Below are positions 1-6,780 of a stretch of 8,980 nucleotides of DNA, in pieces (within the stretch, counting starts at the first letter, position 1; every line of letters starts with the position of its first letter). Made by a program: the position numbers and the translations under genes. The notes under the pieces were generated by a model that saw only the letters and a list, made by a program, of their open reading frames with translations, searched no databases and was not told where the DNA came from. The stretch is from RGIG250 sp964540025 (GTDB lineage Bacteria > Bacillota > Negativicutes > Selenomonadales > Selenomonadaceae): assembly GCA_964540025.1 (NCBI GenBank), contig CAZIKQ010000060.1, positions 1 through 8,980 on the forward strand. The letters run 5' to 3'.

Positions 1-2
1 GA

Positions 3-557
3 GCAATCCATGCAAATCTCCTTTTGAACATGGGAGGCTTTGCCAATGGGACGGGAATGATTCGGCGGGATTTCATCATGAAAAACCGTCTCCGCTACCG
101 GGACAACGCCTGTGGTATGCAGGATATGAAATTTTATATGGATGCTTCTCCCCTGGGGCGGTTCGACGCGATTCCCGATGTGCTGCTGTACTCCCGCCAG
201 CACGGCGGGCAGGAGACCAGAGCGGCCTTTGACGGAGAGCGGGCCAGGAGAAGGGCGACTGTCTATGCCCAGTTCCAGCGGGAATCCCTGGCGGGTTGGG
301 GGATACATCTCACCCCTGCCTGCCTGACGCTACTGAACCGTATTTGTGACGAGGGGCATTTGGCTGTCTGCCAGGATGAAAGGGAACTGCGGCAGTTTAC
401 GGCGATTATCGAGGAGATTTACCGTCAGGCGGCGGCGAGGAGGCTCTGGTTTTTGGAGGAGGCGGGAGCCTGCTTGGCCAGCCGGGTGTGGGAGCAGTGC
501 CGGAAGCTGGGGGTGAAGGAGCCGCCGAAGGTTACGGCCGCGGATTTGCCCGGATGA
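3..557 (+). CDS. GT2-type glycosyltransferase, C-terminal part (5' end outside window)
   Basis: The frame is open from base 3 to a TGA at 555-557 and has no convincing start inside the window. It begins mid-protein, and the TTG at 24 and ATG at 30 have no Shine-Dalgarno site, so this is the 3' part of a longer gene. The visible 184 residues contain the acceptor-side signature of GT-A family 2 enzymes: a GTGMIRRDFI segment, then GMQDMKFYMDAS, where the D is in the place of the usual catalytic-base region (ED/QD), then IPDVLLYSRQH, matching the 'ipevLlyyR.H' motif. The last ~100 residues are a helical, Arg/Glu/Ala-rich tail. The nucleotide-binding DxD half is upstream and not seen. Base composition is much richer in GC (about 68% at 181-240) than most downstream genes. 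Bases 24-78 recur at 8926-8980. GT2 class is well supported; donor and acceptor cannot be told. Confidence 0.82.
   Translation, partial: AIHANLLLNMGGFANGTGMIRRDFIMKNRLRYRDNACGMQDMKFYMDASPLGRFDAIPDVLLYSRQHGGQETRAAFDGERARRRATVYAQFQRESLAGWGIHLTPACLTLLNRICDEGHLAVCQDERELRQFTAIIEEIYRQAAARRLWFLEEAGACLASRVWEQCRKLGVKEPPKVTAADLPG
24..78 (+). repeat. Direct repeat, left copy (inside glycosyltransferase gene)
   Basis: This 55-base stretch matches 8926-8980 at 52 of 55 positions. The first 32 bases (24-55 and 8926-8957) are identical, and mismatches fall at 56/8958, 62/8964 and 78/8980. The two copies have the same orientation and lie 8902 bp apart. The mismatch at 56/8958 (GGA versus GGC) and the one at 62/8964 (ATT versus ATC) are synonymous third-position changes, so both copies have evolved as coding sequence. 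The left boundary is sharp: bases upstream of 24 show no similarity to those upstream of 8926. The right boundary cannot be set because the second copy runs off the window end. Confidence 0.93.
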
Positions 558-670
558 GGTCGGTACCGGCGGACAAGCTGTTTTTTTGCATAAATAAAGA
601 AACTTAGAGAAAAGCTCCATACACAATAGATTTTATGGGCATAGATTGAAGGAGAAAGACGGTAAGAGCG
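558..670. other. Intergenic gap between glycosyltransferase and acetyltransferase genes
   Basis: This 113-nt gap marks a drop from GC-rich to AT-rich sequence. It holds an 8-bp palindrome CGGTACCG (561-568) and a run of seven T (581-587). A weak, bulged hairpin (548-553 with 566-570) precedes the T-run, but 10 nt separate them, so a rho-independent terminator is only a possibility. AAGGAG at 649-654 is the best Shine-Dalgarno match before the next gene, though 16 nt from its ATG. I see no clear promoter. Confidence 0.4.
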
Positions 671-1798
671 ATGAGCGTAAACTTTTCAGATGTTGGATTT
701 GATAATAAAATAAGGACATATATAATAAATAATCAGAATGATGTCAGGCTGACTTTGGCAAGAAGAAGCTATATAAGCTCCGCTTTTATACCGGTAGTTG
801 TACCTTATGAGCATGTATTTGTTGGTAATTACTGCGCTATATCGGATGATGTTCAATTTTTAAATGGCGCGAATCACTATCCGGAATTTTTAACCAGTTA
901 TCCTATGGGACTGGTTTTGGGAAGTACAATAGATGTTAATAGTTGTGATTTTAAGGGTGTTAGCCGAAATGTTAATAAGAATTGTATTATAATTGGAAAT
1001 GATGTGTGGATAGGGCTTGGGGTTACTATTCTTGACGGAGTTTATATCGGCAATGGGGCTGTTGTAGCAGCCGGGGCGGTGGTGACTCGAGATGTTCCTC
1101 CGTACGCAGTGGTGGCGGGAGCGCCGGCTCGAATCGTTAAGTATCGCTTCCCTGAGGACATAGTCCCGAAGGTGAACAGAATAAAATGGTGGTATTGGGA
1201 CGAAGAAGATATTATTGCTAATCAATATTATTTTCATACAACAGATATTGAAGAAATAGTAAAAGCCAAGTATCGAGAGAAAGAGAACGCAGTTGTGGAC
1301 AATGAGTATGTCCGGGAACTCAAGAGATACAAAAAAGATGGATACGAAATAGCGTTATTTGAACCTGATTTTGAAGATAAATTCGTGAAATATGATGGAA
1401 AAACGCTAAATGAGCGAGTAATCGACCAGTTCGTGGCCGCCTCAATGAACCGGAAAATAATGCTGATTCTTAAGTTCAGCCGGGAAGAGATAGGAACACA
1501 TCAAGCTGAGATAATTGATCTTATGGAAAAGAGCATAAAAAAATATAATGCGGCCCCGAAGATTGACGTGAAAGTGGGCAACGGAATAATTGACTACCTG
1601 ATTCAGAATATAGACTATGTAGTAGTCACCCATAAAGAAAATATTATGAAGGTAGTTGATTATGCAAAGGATTATGGGGTAAAATTGTTGTCCGGATTTG
1701 CGCTGTATGTTTTTGACCACAACAGGAATTATTTAAGACCAAGGGATTATAAGGCAGGATTTGAGACTATCGAGATAGGAGCAAATACAAATGTATGA
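671..1798 (+). CDS. Left-handed beta-helix (CatB/XAT-like) acetyltransferase with long C-terminal extension
   Basis: 375 residues. Residues ~45-160 form a hexapeptide-repeat left-handed beta-helix. The GANHYPEFLTSYPMG segment (67-80) matches the xenobiotic acetyltransferase (CatB/Vat) signature, with His69 as the likely catalytic base. The final coils (IIIGNDVWIGLGVTI, then VYIGNGAVVAAGAVVTRDV and VVAGAPARIVKYRF) are typical of acetyl-CoA-dependent sugar O-acetyltransferases. Residues ~200-375 have no hexapeptide pattern and form a predicted alpha/beta domain that I do not recognise. CatB/Vat enzymes are usually about 210 residues, so about 165 are extra. The start is the only ATG available: AAGGAG lies 16 nt upstream, and a weaker AAGAG is closer. 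The 3' end overlaps the next gene by 8 nt, implying translational coupling. Inferred role: O-acetylation of the glycan or of a sugar precursor. The antibiotic-resistance reading of the family is unlikely in this context. Confidence 0.85.
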   Translation: MSVNFSDVGFDNKIRTYIINNQNDVRLTLARRSYISSAFIPVVVPYEHVFVGNYCAISDDVQFLNGANHYPEFLTSYPMGLVLGSTIDVNSCDFKGVSRNVNKNCIIIGNDVWIGLGVTILDGVYIGNGAVVAAGAVVTRDVPPYAVVAGAPARIVKYRFPEDIVPKVNRIKWWYWDEEDIIANQYYFHTTDIEEIVKAKYREKENAVVDNEYVRELKRYKKDGYEIALFEPDFEDKFVKYDGKTLNERVIDQFVAASMNRKIMLILKFSREEIGTHQAEIIDLMEKSIKKYNAAPKIDVKVGNGIIDYLIQNIDYVVVTHKENIMKVVDYAKDYGVKLLSGFALYVFDHNRNYLRPRDYKAGFETIEIGANTNV

Positions 1799-3128
1799 GC
1801 ATTTGGGAAAGATGAAACTATCTGTTCAAAATAATATGAGGACAGGAAATTCTCCGAAAGCTTTGTCAGATATTCGAAAATTCGCTTGGGAGGCATACGA
1901 GTTTAATCAGTTCTATACGGATCCGGTAATAGAAAACGCCCTCACAATTATAGAGAAAGATGTACAAATACCTGATAATTTGAGTGAAGTGCATGATCGG
2001 AATGTGTTGTTTTACGATGGGTTTTGGTCGGTAGATACCCGGGGGCTGGCGCTTATTTATCTGGAAGCGCTTTTTGATTTGGGATATAATGTATATTATG
2101 TTATCAACGCTATGGCAAAAGGCCGTAAGCCGGTGACGGAAGAACTGATAAAAAAGAATAACGGCAAAATTATATATATTACGGAGAATTTAGCTGATAA
2201 CATCAGTATGTATAAGGCTATATGTAAGGCTTTTGAATACGTGGAGCCGGGATACGCTTTTCTGTACATATACCCCAACGATGTACCGGTGGTAATGGCT
2301 TTTAATCACTATCAGGACAGGGGAATAACCAGGTATCAGATCAATCTTACCGATCATGCCTATTGGCTGGGGGTCAATGCTTTTGATTACTGCTTGGAAT
2401 TCAGGGATTATGGCGCGGGAATATCCCATTATAAAAGAGGAATCCCGGAAGACAAAATCCTTTTGTGCCCCTATTATCCCAGAGTTGACAAGGATGTCGC
2501 CTTTGCCGGGTATCCTTTTGAAAGAGATGAGGGGGACTTCGTTGTATTTTCTGGGGGGCAGGTATATAAAACAATAGACAAAGGTAAAACTTATTACAAA
2601 CTGGTAGCTGCAATACTAAAGGAACACCCACGGGTAAAGTTCTGGTATGCGGGGAACGCGCTCTGTGACGATATGAAGCAGCTGATGGCTGATTATCCCC
2701 AAAGGTGTTATTTTACAGGAGAAAGACAGGACTTGTTCGCGCTATTGCAAAATGTAGATATGTATTTGAGCACTTTCCCGCTTCCGGGAGGATTGATGAG
2801 CCAATATGCTGCTGTGGCCGGAAAAGTTCCGTACACATTGGGGAAGAGAGATAGCGATAGCAGCGGATTGCTGCTTCATGAAGATGAATTAGGAGTACTT
2901 TATAGTGATGCTAATGAATTACTGCATGAAATAAAAAAATATATAGAAGATGAACAATACAGGAATTATAAAAACAGCAAAATGAAACAGGCTGTCATAT
3001 CAAAAAAAGATTTTACTGCTAATTTACAAGGGATAATGACGTCGGGCAGGTCTTCTTTTTCATTCAAGCTGAAAGATTATGATGTTTCTGATTTTAGTCG
3101 GATATATAGGGATAGATATGCAGAATGA
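1791..3128 (+). CDS. GT-B-fold glycosyltransferase, family uncertain
   Basis: 445 residues. The ATG at 1791 lies inside the 3' end of the previous gene and has AGGAG at 1777-1781, 9 nt upstream. The N-terminal half (~70-230) looks like an acceptor-binding Rossmann domain (VLFYDGFWSVDTRGLALIYL), followed by a TDHAYWLGVNAFDYCLEFR stretch (187-205). The C-terminal half (~250-420) has the donor-domain pattern: VVFSGGQVYKTIDKGKTYY, VKFWYAGNA, CYFTGERQDLFALLQNVDMY, then LSTFPLPGGLMSQYAAVAG. The last resembles the 'LDTFP..GG' nucleotide-sugar-binding loop of O-GlcNAc-transferase-like (GT41) enzymes and some GT4 enzymes. There are no TPR repeats, signal peptide or membrane segments, so it is likely cytoplasmic. 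Fold-level assignment is good; the CAZy family, donor and acceptor are not determinable by eye. Confidence 0.78.
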   Translation: MYEHLGKMKLSVQNNMRTGNSPKALSDIRKFAWEAYEFNQFYTDPVIENALTIIEKDVQIPDNLSEVHDRNVLFYDGFWSVDTRGLALIYLEALFDLGYNVYYVINAMAKGRKPVTEELIKKNNGKIIYITENLADNISMYKAICKAFEYVEPGYAFLYIYPNDVPVVMAFNHYQDRGITRYQINLTDHAYWLGVNAFDYCLEFRDYGAGISHYKRGIPEDKILLCPYYPRVDKDVAFAGYPFERDEGDFVVFSGGQVYKTIDKGKTYYKLVAAILKEHPRVKFWYAGNALCDDMKQLMADYPQRCYFTGERQDLFALLQNVDMYLSTFPLPGGLMSQYAAVAGKVPYTLGKRDSDSSGLLLHEDELGVLYSDANELLHEIKKYIEDEQYRNYKNSKMKQAVISKKDFTANLQGIMTSGRSSFSFKLKDYDVSDFSRIYRDRYAE

Positions 3129-3132
3129 GGTG
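3127..3132 (+). promoter_or_regulatory. Ribosome binding site deciding the ketoisomerase start
   Basis: GAGGTG sits 6 nt before the ATG at 3139 and overlaps the TGA (3126-3128) of the upstream glycosyltransferase. It favours 3139 over the in-frame ATGs at 3079 and 3118, which lack comparable sites and would add residues not expected for this family. Confidence 0.75.
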
Positions 3133-3138
3133 CCGCAA

Positions 3139-3549
3139 ATGCAGGTAATTAAATACATGTTTCAGCCTCATGGAGATGAGCGGGGTATGCTGATTGCCCT
3201 GGAGGAGTTTAATGATATCCCCTTTAGAATAAAGCGGGTGTATTATATGTATGATACAGGGAGAGGAGTAGTAAGGGGTCATCATGCCCACAAATCTCTG
3301 GAGCAGATTCTGGTCTGCATTCATGGTACTTGCAAGATCCGGTTGGATAATGGACGGGAACGGAAAGTAGTGAATCTGGAAAAGCCCTATGAGGGACTAT
3401 ATGTGGGAAGCAATATCTGGCGGGAAATGTATGATTTTTCCGAAGACGCTGTTCTGATGGTTCTGGCTTCTGAAGTATACAATGAAGCTGACTATATCAG
3501 AGATTATGATGAGTTCCTGAAGCTTGTGGCAGAGGCTGAAGAGGAGTAG
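3139..3549 (+). CDS. fdtA: dTDP-4-keto-6-deoxyglucose 3,4-ketoisomerase (FdtA/QdtA family)
   Basis: 136 residues from the chosen ATG, close to the ~140 of characterised sugar 3,4-ketoisomerases (WxcM-like/FdtA cupin family). The enzyme moves the keto group of dTDP-4-keto-6-deoxyglucose from C4 to C3 ahead of 3-amination. Family features: the opening DERGMLIALEEFNDIPF (13-29), IKRVYYMYDT (31-40), and the cupin motif VRGHHAHKSLEQ (45-56). By comparison with the known QdtA mechanism, His49 and His51 match the catalytic base and proton-shuttle histidines, and Tyr35 the acid. IWREMYDFSEDAVLMVLAS and YIRDYDEF near the end are also typical. Ten nt separate it from the upstream gene and 3 nt from the aminotransferase, so it is co-transcribed. 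The sequence does not tell me whether the product leads to Fuc3N (galacto, FdtA) or Qui3N (gluco, QdtA); the symbol is the family name. The RmlA/RmlB enzymes it depends on are not in the window. Confidence 0.93.
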   Translation: MQVIKYMFQPHGDERGMLIALEEFNDIPFRIKRVYYMYDTGRGVVRGHHAHKSLEQILVCIHGTCKIRLDNGRERKVVNLEKPYEGLYVGSNIWREMYDFSEDAVLMVLASEVYNEADYIRDYDEFLKLVAEAEEE

Positions 3550-3552
3550 ACA

Positions 3553-4656
3553 ATGAAGATTTCCCTTCAAGTATTAGACCGGCAATTTAAGCAATACCAA
3601 TCGGAGTACGAGGAAGCCGCGCTGCGGGCCCTCCGGTCCGGCTGGTACGTTTTGGGGCCGGAGGCGGAAGCCTTCGAGGGAGAATTTGCCGCCTTTACGG
3701 GGGCGAAATACTGCGTGGGGCTGAATTCCGGCCTGGACGCGCTGACGCTGGCGGTCAGGGCGCTGGACATCGGCCCGGGGGACGAAGTGATCGTCCCGGC
3801 AAACACCTTTATCGCCACGGCGCTGGGGGTCACCGGAAACGGAGCGGTCCCGGTTTTCGTGGAGCCGGACGAATTTTACAACATAGACGCTGACCGGATA
3901 GAAGCTGCCGTCACGGGCCGAACCAGGGCGATAATGGCGGTACATCTCTACGGGCAGGCCGCCAATATGCCGAAGATAATGGCCATGGCGGAGAAATATA
4001 AGCTGCCGGTCATTGAAGATTGCGCCCAGTCTCACGGGGCAAAATTCGGCGATACAATGACCGGCCGCTTCGGGACGATAGGGTGCTTCAGCTTTTACCC
4101 CACGAAGAATCTGGGCGCCTTCGGTGACGCGGGGGCGATTGTGACAGATGACAGACAGCTGGCTGAAAAGTTGCGTATGCTCCGGAATTATGGCAGCCGG
4201 GTCAAATACCACAACGAGCTTCCCGGAGTCAATTCCCGGCTTGATGAAATACAGGCGGCCCTACTGCGGGTAAAGCTAAAGCACTTACCGGAGCTTACCG
4301 CCGAACGGAAAAATATAGCGGGCCGCTACCTGGCGGGAATAAAAAATCCCCGGCTCAGCCTGCCGGGGACGAGGGATGGATCAGACCATGTGTACCATCA
4401 GTTCGTAGTGAGGACTGACCGGCGGGACGAGTTCAAGTCATACTTGGCCGATAGCGGAATCGACACCGTGATCCACTACCCTGTCCCGCCGCACTTGGCT
4501 GACTGCTATAAGAAGCTGGGCTATAAAAAGGGAGACTTCCCCCGGGCTGAGAGCTACGCGGCTCAGGTTATCAGCCTGCCTATGTTTAATGGGATGACCA
4601 GGAAAGAAACCGAGTATGTAATAGAGGTTTGTAATAAGTGGCAAATTCAATGGTGA
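3553..4656 (+). CDS. fdtB: dTDP-3-keto-6-deoxyhexose 3-aminotransferase (DegT/DnrJ/EryC1/StrS family)
   Basis: 367 residues, normal for PLP-dependent sugar aminotransferases (aspartate aminotransferase fold). GAGGAG at 3541-3546 precedes the ATG by 6 nt. Visible motifs: ALRSGWYVLGPEAEAFE (26-42), CVGLNSGLDALTLAVRAL (54-71), GDEVIVPANTFIATA (76-90), VIEDCAQSHGA (153-163; Asp156 for the PLP ring nitrogen) and CFSFYPTKNLGAFGDAGAI (178-196), with Lys185 as the Schiff-base lysine. RNYGSRVKY and NSRLDEIQAALL follow, then IHYPVPPHL. It is predicted to transfer an amino group from glutamate to C3 of the ketoisomerase product. The gene is strikingly GC-rich (72% at 3601-3660, 65% at 4321-4380) and falls to about 45% at its 3' end, unlike fdtA and the acyltransferase on either side, suggesting a different origin or a recombination patch. 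It overlaps the next gene. Confidence 0.94.
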   Translation: MKISLQVLDRQFKQYQSEYEEAALRALRSGWYVLGPEAEAFEGEFAAFTGAKYCVGLNSGLDALTLAVRALDIGPGDEVIVPANTFIATALGVTGNGAVPVFVEPDEFYNIDADRIEAAVTGRTRAIMAVHLYGQAANMPKIMAMAEKYKLPVIEDCAQSHGAKFGDTMTGRFGTIGCFSFYPTKNLGAFGDAGAIVTDDRQLAEKLRMLRNYGSRVKYHNELPGVNSRLDEIQAALLRVKLKHLPELTAERKNIAGRYLAGIKNPRLSLPGTRDGSDHVYHQFVVRTDRRDEFKSYLADSGIDTVIHYPVPPHLADCYKKLGYKKGDFPRAESYAAQVISLPMFNGMTRKETEYVIEVCNKWQIQW

Positions 4657-5588
4657 AGGCGACATTATACAAAACAGAATATAAACAGCAGTGGGATGAA
4701 TTTTTGTCAAAGGCCAAGAACCGGCACTTCTTTTTCTTTCGTGATTATATGGAATACCATCAAGATCGGTTTCAGGATTTTTCCCTGCTTTTCTTTAATG
4801 AAAGGGAACATCTTTTAGCTGTCATGCCTGCATCCGTTGCGGAAAATGTGGTAACGAGCCATGGGGGCCTAACCTTTGGCGGCATAATATCCGGCGCCAA
4901 AATGACAGCGGCCATTATGCTGGAGGTCTTCGATGTCCTTATGGATTGTTTACGAAGACAGCAGATTTCGGAATTCATTTATAAACCCCTGCCATACATT
5001 TATCACGAATACCCGGCCCAGGAAGACTTGTATGCGTTGTTCAGAAATGGCGCGGAACTGTTTCGCAGGGACGTTTCTTCCGCAATATATTTGCCGGGGC
5101 GGTATTCGTATTCCAAGGGCAGAAAATGGATGTGCGGCAAGGGCCGGAAAAATCAGATTCAGGTTGAGGAGTCTTGTGCGTTTGATGAGTTCATGGAATT
5201 GGAGAATATCGTACTTTCCAAATATCATTCTACAAAGGCCGTTCATACCGGGGTGGAGATTAGACTGCTGGCAGCTGGATTTCCCCAAAATATCAAGCTC
5301 TTTGCAGGGAAAAAGGATGGGGTAATTCTGGCAGGAGCGCTGATTTTTGATAATGGCGCCGCGGTTCACGTTCAGTATATGGCAAATTCTGATGAAGGCA
5401 GGAATACAGGCGCTTTGGATGCCGTTATTGACTATTTGATTACTGACGTGTATAAAGACCGGAAATATTTTGATTTTGGTATTTCTAATGAAAAATGCGG
5501 GTGGTATTTGAACGAAGGGCTGATAGCCCAAAAAGAAGGGTTTGGGGCTCGGGCAGTGGCGCATGATTTTTATAGGATTATGCTATAA
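4650..5588 (+). CDS. FemAB/GNAT-like acyltransferase, probable amino-sugar N-acyltransferase
   Basis: 312 residues from ATG 4650; an in-frame GTG at 4638 would add four residues and has GAGG 10 nt upstream, so the start is uncertain. Either start overlaps the aminotransferase (7 or 19 nt). It resembles the FemAB-like Acetyltransf_6 group of GNAT proteins: RDYMEYHQDRFQD (31-43), SHGGLTFGGII (70-80), a basic KGRKWMCGKGRKN stretch (156-168), VQYMANSDEGRNTGALDA (242-259) and the closing FDFGISNEKCGWYLNEGL plus KEGFGARAVAHDFY. No signal peptide or membrane segment is visible. Its position directly after the ketoisomerase and aminotransferase suggests that it acylates the 3-amino group of the sugar; characterised FdtC/QdtC enzymes doing this job are left-handed beta-helix proteins, so this would be a non-homologous replacement. 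Assignment to the fold is good; substrate is inference from context. Confidence 0.83.
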   Translation: MVKATLYKTEYKQQWDEFLSKAKNRHFFFFRDYMEYHQDRFQDFSLLFFNEREHLLAVMPASVAENVVTSHGGLTFGGIISGAKMTAAIMLEVFDVLMDCLRRQQISEFIYKPLPYIYHEYPAQEDLYALFRNGAELFRRDVSSAIYLPGRYSYSKGRKWMCGKGRKNQIQVEESCAFDEFMELENIVLSKYHSTKAVHTGVEIRLLAAGFPQNIKLFAGKKDGVILAGALIFDNGAAVHVQYMANSDEGRNTGALDAVIDYLITDVYKDRKYFDFGISNEKCGWYLNEGLIAQKEGFGARAVAHDFYRIML

Positions 5589-5629
5589 GCGCACTCTTTT
5601 GGGCTGTACATTTTCAGTAGATAATTTAG

Positions 5630-5782
5630 ATGTATATCGTTACCAAAGCTGATTACAACGGGAGAACTTATACAATGCGTGACATTGCGAAATATACGGA
5701 GCATTATTTGATGTAAGTAGACCTGCTTTATAGTGAATGCCTTGAGAATCTTCATCAATACCTAGTTGGTGAAGAGATATAA
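5630..5782 (+). pseudogene. Short broken ORF of unknown identity (possible gene remnant)
   Basis: An ATG at 5630 opens a 28-codon frame ending MRDIAKYTEHYLM, then TAA at 5714-5716. The same frame continues for 21 more sense codons (VDLLYSECLENLHQYLVGEEI) to TAA at 5780-5782. The residues look protein-like on both sides of the stop, so this could be the remnant of a gene with one nonsense change. There is no Shine-Dalgarno site before 5630 and I do not recognise a family. A chance open frame in a 222-nt gap is equally possible. Confidence 0.25.
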
Positions 5783-5795
5783 TGTTAGCTAACAT
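5782..5795. repeat. 14-bp perfect palindrome upstream of GT2 gene
   Basis: ATGTTAGCTAACAT is its own reverse complement over all 14 bases and does not extend further (A at 5781, G at 5796). It lies immediately before the Shine-Dalgarno site of the gene at 5811. It could be a dimeric-regulator site or chance; no loop is available for a useful hairpin. Confidence 0.5.
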
Positions 5796-5802
5796 GGAGG
5801 TG
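5796..5802 (+). promoter_or_regulatory. Strong Shine-Dalgarno site for the GT2 gene
   Basis: GGAGGTG lies 8 nt before the ATG at 5811 and abuts the 14-bp palindrome. It is the strongest ribosome binding site in the window and fixes the start of the gene at 5811. Confidence 0.8.
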
Positions 5803-5810
5803 CCAACACA

Positions 5811-6755
5811 ATGAAAGTTATCATAGGAATGCTTACATACAATTTAGAGAAGTATGTATCAGTGGCCATAGAGAGCGTTTTGCAACAGAAAACAAATTTC
5901 AAGTACAAGCTGCTTATTGCAGATGATTGCTCTACAGACAGTACGGTAGAAATTCTTAAACGGTATAAGGAAGCGTACCCGGACAAAATCGATTTGATTT
6001 TAGCTAAGACGAATGGCGGCTGCGCAGCCAATGCTCTCCGTATATATGAGCGGCTGGATTCCGAATATTTTGCTATTCTGGATGGCGATGACCTTTGGAT
6101 CGGGGATGACAAGCTGCAGCGGCAAGTGGATTTTTTAGACAATCATCCTGAATATTCCATGTGTGCAGGGCAGACCAGGTTCTTGGTTGGAGATGATGTT
6201 GGTGCGCAGATAATCCCGGACGCATTACTTAATAAGTCGTATTCCTTCAGAGATTTTTTTGCCACTCCGGCTTTGTTTCATGTTTCTGGACTGCTGTATA
6301 GAAATGCTGTTTTTAAGGAAAGGGTGCCAAGCTGTTTTTATGACACGATAGAAACCTTTGAAAATTGTGCTTCTCGCGGTGAGGATCTGAGACGGGTTAT
6401 GCATTTGGAGTATGGTGACTTATACGCATTGTCTAATGTGGTGTCTTTGTACAGGATTCATAGCCAGGGTATATGGTCAGGAAGTTCCGAGGTTAAGAAA
6501 GCACTGGAAGGAAGCATAACCTGTAACTTTTACAGAAAGTATTATCGTCACAAATATCCCGATTTACTCCCTTGCATGGATGAGTTGTTCAATCAATATT
6601 ATATGGCGATGTGGCAGACCCTGGTGAATAATAAACATATTATACCTAAGTATTCCCTCACGCCAAAAGAGGATTTTCTACTGAGAAGTTTGTTGGAGGA
6701 TTTATCCAAAGAGAATGAACGGGATGATAAGCTGAATCATGTTGAAATAGTGTAA
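5811..6755 (+). CDS. GT2 family glycosyltransferase (GT-A fold)
   Basis: 314 residues, a normal length for a single-domain GT2 enzyme. It opens MKVIIGMLTYNLEKYVSVAI (Rossmann-like strand and first helix), then LLIADDCSTDSTVEIL (35-49), the nucleotide-binding acidic motif, and YFAILDGDDLWIGDDKLQ (86-103) with the DGDD metal/nucleotide-diphosphate motif at 91-94. FHVSGLLYRNAVF (156-168) and SRGEDLRRVMHLEYGD (188-203) include the acidic ED typical of the catalytic base region, and VVSLYRIHSQGIWSG (210-224) matches the conserved 'yR.h..g.ws' ending. The C-terminal ~80 residues are helical with no transmembrane segment, so it is a soluble or peripheral cytoplasmic enzyme. It comes after a 222-nt gap and may begin a separate transcript; ugd follows after 25 nt. 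Family is secure; sugar donor and acceptor unknown. Confidence 0.92.
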   Translation: MKVIIGMLTYNLEKYVSVAIESVLQQKTNFKYKLLIADDCSTDSTVEILKRYKEAYPDKIDLILAKTNGGCAANALRIYERLDSEYFAILDGDDLWIGDDKLQRQVDFLDNHPEYSMCAGQTRFLVGDDVGAQIIPDALLNKSYSFRDFFATPALFHVSGLLYRNAVFKERVPSCFYDTIETFENCASRGEDLRRVMHLEYGDLYALSNVVSLYRIHSQGIWSGSSEVKKALEGSITCNFYRKYYRHKYPDLLPCMDELFNQYYMAMWQTLVNNKHIIPKYSLTPKEDFLLRSLLEDLSKENERDDKLNHVEIV

Positions 6756-6780
6756 GTCATATTGACTAGGAGACAGTGAT

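Noticed and set aside
548..587. Rho-independent terminator after the first glycosyltransferase
   Set aside because: The only hairpin is bulged and ends 10 nt before the seven-T run, so it is noted in the gap entry but not called.
3079..3138. Longer start for the ketoisomerase (ATG 3079 or 3118)
   Set aside because: The extra residues overlap the glycosyltransferase end and do not fit the family's N-terminus. ATG 3139 has GAGGTG at ideal spacing.
3574..4212. 212-codon open frame on the - strand
   Set aside because: It lies wholly antisense to the aminotransferase, whose PLP motifs are clear. Long shadow frames are expected in GC-rich coding DNA.
4950..5564. 204-codon open frame on the - strand
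   Set aside because: It is antisense to the acyltransferase gene, has no recognisable motif and no good ribosome site.
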